64,000 nt of DNA from Stenopsyche tienmushanensis (Eukaryota > Arthropoda > Insecta > Trichoptera > Stenopsychidae). The notes below the pieces were generated by a model. That model made no database searches and was not told the DNA's origin. It saw only the letters and a program-made list of their open reading frames with translations. The DNA is taken from positions 310,001-374,000 of the forward strand of contig WACJ01000263.1 of NCBI GenBank assembly GCA_008973525.1. Reading direction: 5' to 3'. The translations under genes were made by a program, and so were the position numbers. Within the stretch, counting starts at the first letter, position 1, and each line of letters begins with the position of its first letter. Shown piece after piece: positions 33,860 through 45,110 of the stretch.

Positions 33860-35143
33860 TTGGGTTGGTGCAAAAGTTAAGGCCGTTTTTTATGATCCTA
33901 GGTAAAAAAAAAAATTCTTCAAAAATGATGAATAGGATCTTCTTTTAAATTATTCCATTGTATAAAGGATGCTTTCCTTCTACTTTCTATTCAGTTTTGG
34001 CCTGGCCAGAGTACAGTGAAAACCCCTTGTATTTTTTCAAAATGTCGGTCGATAAAGTGCATTTACGTCATTGTTTACTTTATGAATTCCGAAAAGACAA
34101 TACCGCGAGTGTGAAAACCAAAAACATTTGCGAAGTGTATGGAACAGATGTCATCAAAGTTCGACAGGTACAAAAATGGTTTACAAAATTCCGATCTGGG
34201 GATTTTTCACTAATTGATAAACCACATATCGGGCGGCCATTGAAGTCTGATGACGACAAGTTTAAAGTCATAATTGACACCAATCCACGTCTAACCACCA
34301 GGGAGATCGCGACGATGATGGGAGTCAACCAAAGAATTGTATTAAGATATTTGAAGCGTATGGGGATGGTTTCGCGGTACGACGTTTGGATACCTCATCA
34401 ATTGTCGGCTGCCAATTTATTGGATAGTGTTTCAACGTGCGTTACTTTGAGTGCGAGACAAAAATGTGAACCTTTTTTGCATCGTTTGGTAACGGAAGAT
34501 GAGAAATGGGTCGTGTACAACAACGTGACAAGAAAAAGACATTGAGCTATACCTGGACAAGCCCCATTAACAACTTTGAAGGCCGAAATCCATAAAAAAA
34601 AATTATGCTTTGTGTTTGGTGGGATTGTAAGGGTATTGTGTATTTTGAACTCTTGAAACCCAATCAGACAATTACAGCAGAACGATATTGTCAGAAATTA
34701 TCCAAATTGAACATCGCCCTTCAAAAGAATAGACCAGAATTGGTAAACAGAAAAGGGGTAGTGTTTCATCACGACAACGCGCGACCATGTAAGACTTTGA
34801 TGACCCAACACAAGCTAAATGAGTTGAATTGGGATGTTATCAAGCATCCACCGTGCTCTCCAGATCTTGCTCCTTCCGATTTTTATTTATTCCGATCACT
34901 GCAAAATGTTTTAAATGATAAAAAAGTTGATACAATAGAGCAGGTAAAAACACCCCTTACTACATTTTTCGCATCAAAATCCACGGAATTTTACACTAAT
35001 GGTATTAAAAAGTTGATAGAAAGATGGGAGAAGGTTATAAGAACAGATAGAAATTATATAATTGATTAAATAAATACTACAAGTCTAAAAAAAATGTTTA
35101 ATTGTATATGTAAAAAACGGCCCTAACTTTTGCACCAACCCAA
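33860..35143 (+). mobile_element. Nearly complete mariner transposon, 1,284 bp
   Basis: Inverted repeats TTGGGTTGGTGCAAAAGTTA at 33860 and its complement ending at 35143, each next to TA within TATATAT flanks, define the element. Length is typical for mariner (about 1.3 kb). It encodes a D,D34D transposase in two overlapping frames (34042-34545 and 34605-35069). Terminus sequence suggests the irritans-like group, though this is only an impression. The copy is less decayed than others in the window, suggesting a more recent arrival. Confidence 0.92.
34042..35069 (+). pseudogene. Mariner transposase, one stop and one frameshift
   Basis: A cut-and-paste transposase that would bind the mariner ends and catalyse excision and insertion at TA. 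ATG at 34042 begins MSVDKVHLRHCLLYEF, the usual mariner N-terminus, with two helix-turn-helix regions (RQVQKWFTKFRSGDFSL; TTREIATMMGVNQRIVLRYL). First catalytic Asp: VTEDEKWVVY (the usual Gly of TGDEKW is Glu). Second: VFHHDNARP. Third: SPDLAPSDFYLF, with exactly 34 residues between the second and third, the mariner signature. The frame is broken at 34543, where a TGA stands in place of the Trp of the KRxW motif, and by a length change in the A-run near 34592-34600. The normal end (TAA at 35067) is intact. Expected full length about 340 residues. Upstream in-frame codons to 33958 are not part of it. Confidence 0.9.
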
Positions 35144-35194
35144 TATATATATATTTTAATTAAATAATATATTTCGCAAAAAATGTATTTTTCT

Positions 35195-35288
35195 AGATGA
35201 AAAAATCTAAACACATTTTTGAACGCGGTGCGGAGACCTATTTTCAGATTTGAGGGGTGCAGATCACTTAAAAACTTAAGAACCACTG
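35195..35288 (-). mobile_element. hAT-type MITE terminus fragment beside the mariner
   Basis: On the minus strand from 35288: CAGTGGTTCTTAAGTTTTTA, followed by a GTCTCCGCACC motif. This is the same terminus type as 2508-2732 and 51988-52220. The left part is missing; the mariner lies about 50 bases away. Confidence 0.45.
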
Positions 35289-37944
35289 GCTCATATCAAA
35301 GTTTTATATATTTTGATATTCCATCTCACCAACATAGTACATACATACTACCGATTACCGTGCTGAATTGTGGAGGTTATAGTTCTTGATTAAATTTCTT
35401 TGGGTGGAGATGGATCCCACGTATTTAAGTTTTCGAATCCTTAGAGATACCTTCACCCGATAACGGATCTAATATAATCACCCTCAAAAATATCAATATG
35501 GTTACAATCACTCCAAATGAACAATTTCATGTGAATTTTGAAAAAAAAAAACATTTATCGCGCAAATATATCTACATGAACATCAATAGCCATATCGTAC
35601 CTAACATACGAGTACAAGAAAGATGTTTTGGCGTTGTGAACACTTCGTCTGCAATGTAACGGTCTGCTCTGTCGGTCCTTTCAATGCGTCATCTGGTTGG
35701 CTTTCAATTGTAATTGATTAAACGATTGTTGAATGAAAACAACGAAGTCAATATTTTAAGACACTCTTGTTATTCGACGTCTTCAATGTCATCTGAAATA
35801 TTATTTGCTACTCCAACGGAACAATTTTTAAGCCGAATTATTGCACAAAAATTTGCATCATTAAATAAATAAAAAATAATGATGTTGCCAATTGTTTCTT
35901 CATAATAACATCATATTAAAATCGTTTATCTTAGAAAAATCTATGGTAACATCGCTTGATGAATGTGGCACTATAAGAAAAATATAGAGCTTATGCCAGT
36001 AATTTCTCATGTTTTAGTGCTCAAGAAGACGCGCTTGATGAAAGCAAAAGAATTATGCAATTCTAATGTGACTTAAATCAAACACCACCGCCTCTCCACA
36101 CATAAATCTTGGATGCTGAGACGTTTTTATTATATCATTAAGTTAAACCAAAACGCCATATTGGAATTCTTAAAGCATCCATTGACGAGATTTAATTACA
36201 GCGCGGAAGACGTGCGATCGTGGATCACATCTGGGGACCACGACCGTGATCACTGATCTCCAGATGTTGTGCAATGAAAATGCGCACGCGCAGTGTGTTT
36301 ATTAAAGGATAGCACGAGCTTAGATTAAATCAGCGCCAAATCGATCATGAATTATATTGCAGTGCAGTAGAGTTAAGTTTAAGTATGTAATACAAAATGT
36401 ATGTATTAAAATGGTAAGTTACATGAGGATTATAACTACAATCTCTAATATCTGAGCAGTCACTACTTATTATGGAAAAAAAACAGTGCGGCATATTATG
36501 TTAGTCGAATCGACTAACATTAGTATTTTATGAATAATTTAGGATATCCTTTTTGGAATCTCTTAAACAATGAGAAAAAGTTGGAGGTCGCTTTATGGCT
36601 GGGTTTATATGCACAAAAAACATATTTTTTTAAAATAATCATACTTAACGACATAGATAATAGGAATATTACTCATTTTTCGCCTAGAAAGCTAAGCATT
36701 GAAACAATCATGAAAAACGAATAAGGTACTCAAATAACAATTAGAGCGTTATCCAATACGAGCGGCAAATGTTCGGTGTCAAATTTATGCTGTCATACGA
36801 CGTACGATATAAATGATAAATCGCGAACACATAGAATCTTCTCCGCATAAACCCCTATTAAAGTAATTTATAAGTCAAACTTAAATAAACAGCCGACGCA
36901 ATTATTTCATGCTTATATCCGACCCACACAATTTAAAAGATGGAAAACAGTGGCTCCCCTTATCAAGGTTGATTATTATGAAAGTGAAAGTAATTAAACT
37001 ATTCTTGGAACGTCGTAGGTCGTCCAAATCGCTTACGCTCCAATTTCTTGCTCGCCTATCCATAAAAGCGCCTGACGCGGTTGCGGAGGGGTTTCGATTT
37101 AATCGAGCCTCAAATGCAACCCCTATTTTGTATTTCGACAAACATCGACATCATTTTTTTCTCTTATGAAAATATCGAATCAGTCGGTTGCTGTTCGTAG
37201 CAGCATAATTCTATTTTTTTACCGCAATGGCAATTTTCGTCTTGGTTAGCAAACGACGAGGAAAATAACAAGCTCCAAACCTATCGATTTCGAATCAAAC
37301 GGATATTAACCTGAGTATCAACTAAGGGGCCTTAAGGATACAAATCAGATTTTTATTCTGTCGACATTCTGACGATAGATAAGGATTTTCATTGCATCTT
37401 CTCCTCGGCTGGGACGTGTCGATATCAGACACCACCTAATTTGCTTATGCACAGGGCGTAAAACGACCCTCAGCTTTTGCACAAAATGCATTTTTGATAT
37501 TAGATCAAAGCATTGCGCGAACAATTTTATTTACGGTATGAGTCAACGCTGCCAATAAAATTTCAATGCGAAAAATGCGTGAATGAACAACGTAAACAGT
37601 CATTATAAAACAGTATTACAAATAAGTCAATATTAATTGTGGTCATTATTTAAACAGTCGATGCCGCAAAAACACTACCTATTATAGATAGATTAAATTA
37701 ATTATTTTTTTACAGGAAATTCCAAATACATTTCATCATATCATATACAAAGCCAATCTACAATGTTTCCTTAGTAGTCATTCAAGATAAATATCAAAAG
37801 TATGTTTACCTTACGGGTGACAAATATGTACGTGTTAAAAGTCGTTTCGCAGCCTTCTTGTTTAAAAAACAGATGTAATATACAGAATAAGTGGCCTTTC
37901 ATCAAAGCGCATTGATAAATTATTTTACTTTGAAAGTACCACCT
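35289..37944. other. AT-rich DNA, nothing recognised
   Basis: Contains the EWG/NRF-1-like match at 36281-36292 and an imperfect inverted repeat at 36215-36266 (ACATCTGGGGA / TCTCCAGATGT). Short ORFs have no recognisable domains. Confidence 0.4.
36281..36292. promoter_or_regulatory. TGCGCACGCGCA, match to NRF-1/EWG consensus
   Basis: Exact match to the YGCGCAYGCGCR consensus in otherwise AT-rich DNA. There is no adjacent gene evidence, so it is only a possible site. Confidence 0.2.
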
Positions 37945-38087
37945 AACCCTTTGAGTAGTGAGCTAATTTAAAATCTTCATAATCTTAAATTCTATAATTG
38001 CTTGTCTGCAACTTATCGTCGTACAAATCCACTTATCTGCCAGGACCGTCGTAGCGTGTATGAAGCTTGTATGTAAATAAATAAACA
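37945..38087 (+). repeat. Dispersed repeat copy 1, A-rich 3' end (pair with 50116-50251)
   Basis: Starts AACCCTTTGA, shares GTACAAATCCA.TTATCT and CAGGACCGTCG.AGCGTGTA with the second copy, and both end in TAAATAAATAAACA. The shared end with short A-rich repeats suggests the 3' end of a LINE or SINE, but no coding or Pol III box is seen. Confidence 0.55.
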
Positions 38088-38396
38088 GTTTACTGGTATT
38101 TTTTGCGGTCTATAAGGTGTTAACGGTGATGCTGTAGTTTGCGTATTTACGATGATTTTTTAAAGAAATGATTCAAATTGAATGAAGAAAATTCAGGTTA
38201 AATGTGAGCTGAGTGAATGGGGAGAGTCTGATAAGTTTTTCAGTATAAAAACAATTAGTATCACCGGTCGACGCTGTTGATCATTGTAATACAAACGAAA
38301 TAACAAGCGATTTGTCATCATGTATTCCATAGAAGTTTCAACAGAATAAATAAGTATCTATATCTCGGATATAAAATGTATGGACCTCCTGTATGT

Positions 38397-38433
38397 TATA
38401 AAAGTGAGTATCGCATTATCTCAAAATTGCAGT
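38397..38433 (+). promoter_or_regulatory. Candidate core promoter (TATA plus initiator)
   Basis: TATAAAAG at 38397-38404 is followed by CAGTTG with its A at 38431, 34 bases from the first T. That is the spacing and initiator type of many arthropod TATA genes. About 62 bases further, ATG at 38494 opens 45 codons beginning MFVIVLVHHVVLLVL, a hydrophobic signal-like start. A possible donor (TAT|GTAAGC) lies near 38615. No gene product is recognised. Confidence 0.28.
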
Positions 38434-38639
38434 TGACTGAGAGAAATAAATAATATTTCGCGTGGAAAGTATACATTTACGTTCAGGGAATAACATGTTT
38501 GTAATAGTTTTAGTTCACCATGTAGTTTTATTAGTTTTGTATCGCTGTACTTGCTATTTACGAGGAATTTTCCTATCACACATTCATGTAACCAAACACC
38601 ATAGATTTAAATATGTAAGCAGTCATCTGTAAATTTGCA

Positions 38640-39727
38640 AAATATGATGTTGAAAAATGAAAAAAGGTCATTCTTTGACATAAAGTAAGTGAGATCTTAA
38701 GATGACCAATTGAATTTGTCTTTAAGGTAAATAGATCCCGAAATCTGGCACAATCATAATTACTCACGCTGTGATATCACGGCATCCAGTGTTGATGAGA
38801 TCACAAACAGGAAAGGTTAGAAAACACCAGGATGAATCACCGAAAACGACTCGCGCCAAAAACAACTTTTTTCGAAACGAAATTACCAACCACACAGCGC
38901 GACATACTCAGAGCCACTAAAAATGAAGCCTCGACTAAACCGCAACCGCTTGTCGTTATCAGCAAACGCGAGAGATAACAGCGTGATCAGTTTTCGTTTT
39001 TTATGGCCATTAATCACAGTGGTAAAAATACTCTACCTGTTATCAAATCATGGGAAACAAAGGTAAGTGCGGGAAATTACATCCAAATCATATTTCATGT
39101 GCTCGAGGGCCACACAAGTGTCGCATACGCATGATGAATAAGCGAAAATTCGTTTTTTTACACCCCCCGATTAAATGATATAAAACGATTTTTTCAATGG
39201 GGTTGAGTCGGAGAGGGGGAGTGTAAAATATCAATAGCAAACATTGAAACAAACGTGTGATTTATTAGTATCGTCCACATATAAATTACAATACTAATGG
39301 ATATGAGTGCTAATGTGCTTGGCTTGCTCAAATTCGATATCAGTGAAAATATTCATAAAAGTCAATGTGTATGATCGAATCAAAGTACATTTAAATATTA
39401 ATTAGAAATCATTACTTTCGGACATGGATAATGGGTGCCGCAAAAACTATACCACCTAAATTTAGTTCAATTAATGAGCATTCAATAATAATTACGATAC
39501 AGGAATAGATTTTGTGTTTTCATATAAAAATGGAATTTTAGGTTTGATCAATGAGTGAAATGTGAAATAAAAATTATTAATAAAATGATATTTTAATCAA
39601 TCATTGCAAAATAATGGCTCATGGTGTGGCTCTATCTAACTATTTTTTTTGGTTCAGAATACACATACAATAGGAATACCAGAGTTAATCCAAATTTAAG
39701 CATTGAAGAGTTTCATATTTAAATAAC
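38640..39727. other. AT-rich DNA, nothing recognised
   Basis: No domains, termini or structured RNA seen. Confidence 0.4.
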
Positions 39728-39735
39728 GTCGTGAC

Positions 39736-40238
39736 TTTTGACTGATAAAATTCCTTTCTGCTGAGACACGAACTAAAACTCGCAAAATTCCTGATTTCCT
39801 GACAAATTATTTATTTCCGTCGTTGCAGATGAATGCTTATATACTATAATACTGTGATGTGATTCTTAATTATATTACGGAGCAATACAAAAATTCTGAA
39901 CCCCGCATCTATTATATTTCATATCGATATGCCCATTATTAGAGTCGAGGTGTAGTAAATACATCACCGGTAGGGAAAGGTTAATATAACAATTTGAAAA
40001 CATATATGTACTGTATATTTGTATACATATATTAGACAGTCACAGCCCCTATGTGTCGCCTAAGCTCGCCAATTAGTAGTTACACCACTGTTTCCAAGCG
40101 TTCGGATTTCGGCGGGAATGTCTCGATTTAGTAGCCTTCATCGTGCTGGTGAGGTGTACGATTTCGGTTAGATAAAAATTTCAATCCCGAATTTATCGGG
40201 ATTACGTTTACGTCCTAGTCCCGGGATTGGATTCCCTA
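39736..40238 (-). mobile_element. Copy 5 of the TAGGGAATCC hAT family, 503 bp
   Basis: Opposite orientation to 13794-14795. The right end ATTGGATTCCCTA finishes at 40238. At the left the element starts abruptly inside the family sequence (TGATAAAATTCCTTTCTGCT at about 39741), with no terminal repeat. Even so, GTCGTGAC (39728-39735) and GTCGTAAC (40239-40246) flank it as a 7/8 target duplication. This suggests either that the left terminus was lost after insertion or that a truncated copy moved. Confidence 0.7.
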
Positions 40239-40246
40239 GTCGTAAC

Positions 40247-41334
40247 ATAAGTTTTTAACGCCCTTCATGAAAAAAATCAAAAATAAACATGCATGTAATA
40301 AAATTCAACCAAGTGCACTGCCACGTTAATTTAAAAACTTTCCCAGTCAACTGTTCCCGAAGGCTTCCAAAGACGGATAATTTAGTAAGTATTATTGGCA
40401 ATAAAAAATGACATCATATTACTTTTACGTTATTAATCTTAAAAAGAGCGCAATGAAATATTGCTCCCTTGAGTATTAAAAAATATTATGCTCCACATGT
40501 TTAATATTATGAACTAAATTTTCTTCCATAGTAATGATACGTAGAGTTTTAAATTGTCGACATATATTCATTTATGTTTACATTCGTTCAAAATATCCGC
40601 CATTTTAGCGCGTGCACCATTAGGTAAGTATGTATGTGGAAAGTTCAAATAAAATGAAAAGAGTTGTCAACTTGACAATCAAATACAAGAAAATAATACG
40701 TAAAAATACGTGATTTATTTTCAGGAACTCTTCCAACATTCATCAGTCATACGCGAAGACACGCAAACCTGAAATTTGTAACGCGATAGCGAGTCCACAT
40801 CGTTCTGGCGCAAAACACATTTTTTTTGTACGAGAAACATGAATTTTTTACCCAGCCATTGAAACTTGATCAATCAAACTCCCAGAAAAGAAAAAAAAAA
40901 ACAAACGTACATGGGGAAATAGCATATATAATGTATACAGCGCAGTGGGATCGCGAAAGTGATGCTCATTACGAAACGGGCGACACATCGGCGATTATAT
41001 GGGTTGCATGAATAAGAGCGGAATTATTGTTTGTCGAACGAAAGCCTCGTGTTTGCAGCAATGAAATGTGTTATTGCAGTGATTGTTAAATGGTTCTTGT
41101 TCCATAGAATCGAAGGCGCAAGTTGAGAGCGTGACGAATTATATCATTGTATAGCATTCTCCCAATAAAACGCTATGCGGTTGTCTGGTTATAACGTTAA
41201 CGTTACAATGCTTGCACAAAATATTGTTATATAATATCCATATGTCAACTAGGAAATTATTAAGATCTAACCAATTGAATAGGGTGTGATATTTCTGTAA
41301 TCTGTAATCAAATTTTGTAATTGATCTAAAGACA
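40247..41334. other. AT-rich DNA, nothing recognised
   Basis: Short ORFs only (61 codons at 40826; 74 codons minus strand at 41363). No recognisable domains. Confidence 0.4.
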
Positions 41335-41339
41335 GTCCA

Positions 41340-41600
41340 CCGGAAGGCTAGGATCTCTTCCATATTGATGTATGGGAAAGGGTCACATTCATATCATATT
41401 TATTATAAAATCACCTCCTTGTATGATTAACCATTTGATGAGTACAGTCGCGTATTTGCGATCGAATGTGAGCGGGTTTCAAAAACTGAGTACTTTTCCT
41501 TAGAAGGTAATGGAAAAGTTTCCGAAACAACCATATTGATTTTACTGAAGTCCAGCCCCTTCTTTTCAGGGTGAAGATCTATATGATGTTCATTATGTGG
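41340..41600. repeat. Composite of dispersed repeat segments
   Basis: 41347-41405 resembles 26836-26905. 41487-41553 resembles 62996-63060 (ACTGAGTA.TTTTCCT.., then TTGATTTTACTGAA). The two segments lie in the same order and spacing as parts of one unknown repeat. No coding capacity is recognised. Confidence 0.4.
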
Positions 41601-41767
41601 ATCTTAAAATAGTTTCTACACTTCCAATGAGTGTCCCTGCCCTGTTCTCAAAATCTTGCAAATTTGAAAATAAGAGTATGTACTCTCTTTCGTAAATTCA
41701 TCTTTCTAGTTCGACTGTTTACTGATATCATGTACAGATATTGACAACAACTTCGATTTTTTTCGAA

Positions 41768-41823
41768 TTCAACGCGTAAGAAGTATGAACGCGGGACAAT
41801 TGTTTTGTGTGGGCGATGGCATA
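41768..41823 (+). repeat. Dispersed repeat, copy 2 (pair with 19485-19541)
   Basis: Shares AACGCGTAA.AAGTA, ACAATTG.TTTGTGTGGG and GATGGCATAT with the first copy in the same orientation. Confidence 0.5.
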
Positions 41824-44639
41824 TGAAAGCATTTTGCGTGTGAGCAAGCTCTTATCTTTTAATATAAATAAAACGATATCGAATAGAAAATATTACAAAT
41901 ACAGTTGAACTTTATTAAATCCGCATATGGATACGATATTAGATATCGCCGAACTAACTTTGGAATACATTTGAAAATAATATTCTTCTTAATGTCAAAA
42001 ATTCTTTGCGATTCTTTAAATTCCAACGCAAGCTGAAGAATCGTATGTCTGGATATATCGAGAGTTGCATACAAAATTAGAAAAGCCATCCTCACGAAGT
42101 TGAATGATTGATTACATTGTCAGAGGGTGAGGTTGAGGCAAATTCTGTTTGAAAATAAGTTAGCATACCGATCTGATCTTATGCAGTCGTCAGTCTTTCG
42201 CATCAATTCGCAAAACTGTGCCCGACTAGCTCATTGCTTTGGTTTTAGAAAATTATGTATGCGAAACGTCTTTGTATAAATATATTTGTACAAAGGTAAA
42301 TTCATGCATAAATTTGTAAAATTCTTATGGCAAAACGAAATGTTAAAAGCCATAATTCTATTCTATTCATATTCTAATCAAACAATTTAATTATTTACAA
42401 TTTTACCATATTCAAATAGATTACATCGAATAGTTGGAGCTTCTAATCGGAACTGTCGTTCAAAGATGACAAACGACATCAGAATAAAATCATTTCGTGA
42501 TACATGTAAAATTGGAATCAGGACTCACATAGCCCAAATTGATGAATACGGCCAAATTATAAATTTAATTTAGATTTTAATGCATTCCTGTTGTTTTATT
42601 TTACTTTTAGGAGTGACATTTGGGGCAATTTAGATTTAAAATATATCCTGATTAAAGTAGGCTATCCAGATCCGTATTCTGCACAACATTAAAACTGTTT
42701 AATTAAGCATTTTAGAACATATTTGATAATGTTAAATAATACTTTATATTTAAAGTTTTAGTTGAAATTTTATTCCGTGTGAATTTTAATCAAAATGATT
42801 ATTATTTATTAATTATCGTGCTGTATGATGTCTTATGTTTCCATGAGAACGCTCCTTTTATAAAAATACAATCTAATTCTTAAATCGATCGATGTATCAA
42901 CAGTATGTTTGTATATAATTCAGTATTAGTTTGAAATCTTGTGGCTTGTAGCGCAGCTCATGAGTTGGATATTGCATTTCGTGAGATGTAAAAGTTGTTA
43001 TTCGTTTTGAAATGTTAAGACTACAGACTGACAAATACGGAGGAGATTTATCGCGAAAGTCATAAAAAAGACCCGGTGAGCTTGCAAGTCTCACATTAGC
43101 ACACGAAATATGCAAAAACTCATGAGACAGCGTGATATTTCGCAAATGATTTTTTTGTGCATAAGTTGCTTTCCATTTTTCATTTCATTTCAGTACCTAT
43201 TTCGTTGGATTAGTTTCCGTATTACTTGCTCGAGTATATAAGGGTTTGAAATTAAACAAAAATATTTTAGGGGAGGTTCTATTCAGTATTCAAGATATGA
43301 AAATGTAGGAGAACTAAACACTGAAAGTTATTGTTTTTGGCCTAGAGCCAAATTAACCTTGAGGGTTTAAGTCCCTTTTCTCATTTGTGAATTTTCCGAA
43401 ATTCATGGATCCATACTACTACATTTATCAAACTTTTCCAAATTAATTAAGCCACCATAAAGAGGGGGGCGCAGCCGACGCCTTCCGTCGCATAAAAATA
43501 CATTTATTTCCTGCAATATTGAAGTGCTGCTGAAAAATGATACATTATTACTTGTATACGGATAGTTCAATTACTTGTTGAATTTCCCATGAGGCTCGGC
43601 GGGTACAAATGAAGTTCGTGTGTTTTAAAATTAAAAACGTCGATGTGACCAACCGTACGAGATCCAATATGTTGGCCGGCATTCTCGAAGACATTTCGCT
43701 CCGATCGACCAATATATTGTCCGTAATTGCCTCATAATTTATCGACTCTTTTTGCAGCATATCGTGAAAATTCTCGCATTCATCGGCAGCTCATTTTCTC
43801 TTTCGCTTAACTTCAAACACGTGTAGCAAATAATATATTATATCGTCTGCTTGGGAAGGCTTATTTTCCTGAGGTAAACAAAAATGAAATAGTTATCAGA
43901 TTGGTACTGAATGAGTCTAATGCGTTATTTCTTATTGATTCGGCTGAAGAAAGTCGAACGATTGCCGTTCGAAGGTTAACCAGAGGATACATAAATATGA
44001 ATTTAACATGAAATCAACTTTTTTTTATTGCCATCATATGCGACTGATACATCTGCCACGTGCCAATACGAGGGGGTTGCTAAATCGACGACGAAAAACT
44101 GTTATTTATCTATTCATATGTCACGGAGTTTCGTTATGGAGTTTAATATCTTGAATAAAGAGAAGCAGTCAGAAACAAGAAAAAACTGAAAGGCGACAAA
44201 ATGCTACGAGTACGAATTTAGTTATGCAAATACTTGTCTAGCCGTCGTAATTGAGTTAAAGCACTCACAGAAAAACCTCTTCTACCTCATTACAGACCAC
44301 GATCTTCTTTTAACTACAATAGGCAGTAAATATGCTTTAATAAGTGTTACAACGTTTTACTTTATCCCTTTGGCGCTGGAAAGCCTACATTAATATTCAA
44401 TAATATTTTTAAACAAAATTATAAATTGAGAGAACAACTATTTACTTTGGTATTAAAAAAACAGAGCTAATGTTAGTATATAAGTTGCACCAAAATTTAA
44501 TACAAAATACGGTTTCACCCTTACATGCTTCGAGAATTGGGGAATTTCGATTATTTGATCATAGATTCCAGTTACCTAGATGTTGAACTATTTATCTTGT
44601 TGCAGAATACAGCTTACTGTATGTCAAATAACAATAATA
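41824..44639. other. AT-rich DNA, nothing recognised
   Basis: No recognisable ORF, transposon terminus or RNA. Confidence 0.4.
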
Positions 44640-45110
44640 TGCCAAATATAAGTAACTACAACATAACATATGCAAAGATTAGGAGACGCTTTATTCAATC
44701 CACGCTGGAAAAAAATATCAGTCGATGATATTCAAGAATTATTATTGGAGAAATATATACGAGATATGAAGCAAATTTGGTGGAAATGAGATAATCCAAC
44801 GAGGATGATAATACAGACGGAGACGATGAAATTATTAAATATTTTATCTTAAAAAGGTTTTAAAAAAGGCCCTAAATTTGGCCGAACAATTGAGAATATA
44901 TTTTTTAAACGAAGATCCTTCCGCTGAAAGAAGCACACAATTTAAAAGAGAACTCCACAAGTGCTTAGGCTTCATACAACGAAATTTATAAAGATCTCTC
45001 AGCCAAAGCAAACAATCGAAATTAACAGATTTTTTGCTAAAAATAAAACTTGCTCAAGTTGCTATTGAAAAAAATTATGAAAATTTCGCCAATAAAAAAA
45101 TGCTTTTGCT
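44640..45110 (+). mobile_element. pogo/jerky-type transposase C-terminal remnant, copy 3 of 3 (most informative)
   Basis: Frames jump, but the protein trail is readable: RLGDALFNPRWKKI and SVDDIQELLLEKYI, then DDNTDGDDEIIKYF, then KALNLAEQLRIYFLNEDPSA, RELHKCLGFIQRNL, a stop, and SKQSKLTDFLLK. An acidic linker, a long helix and a K-x-T-x-F-F-like tail are usual at the C-terminus of Tigger/jerky/CENP-B proteins. Catalytic parts are absent. Nucleotide homology to 28708-29050 and 17845-18110 (reverse) shows that these belong to one repeat family. Confidence 0.55.
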
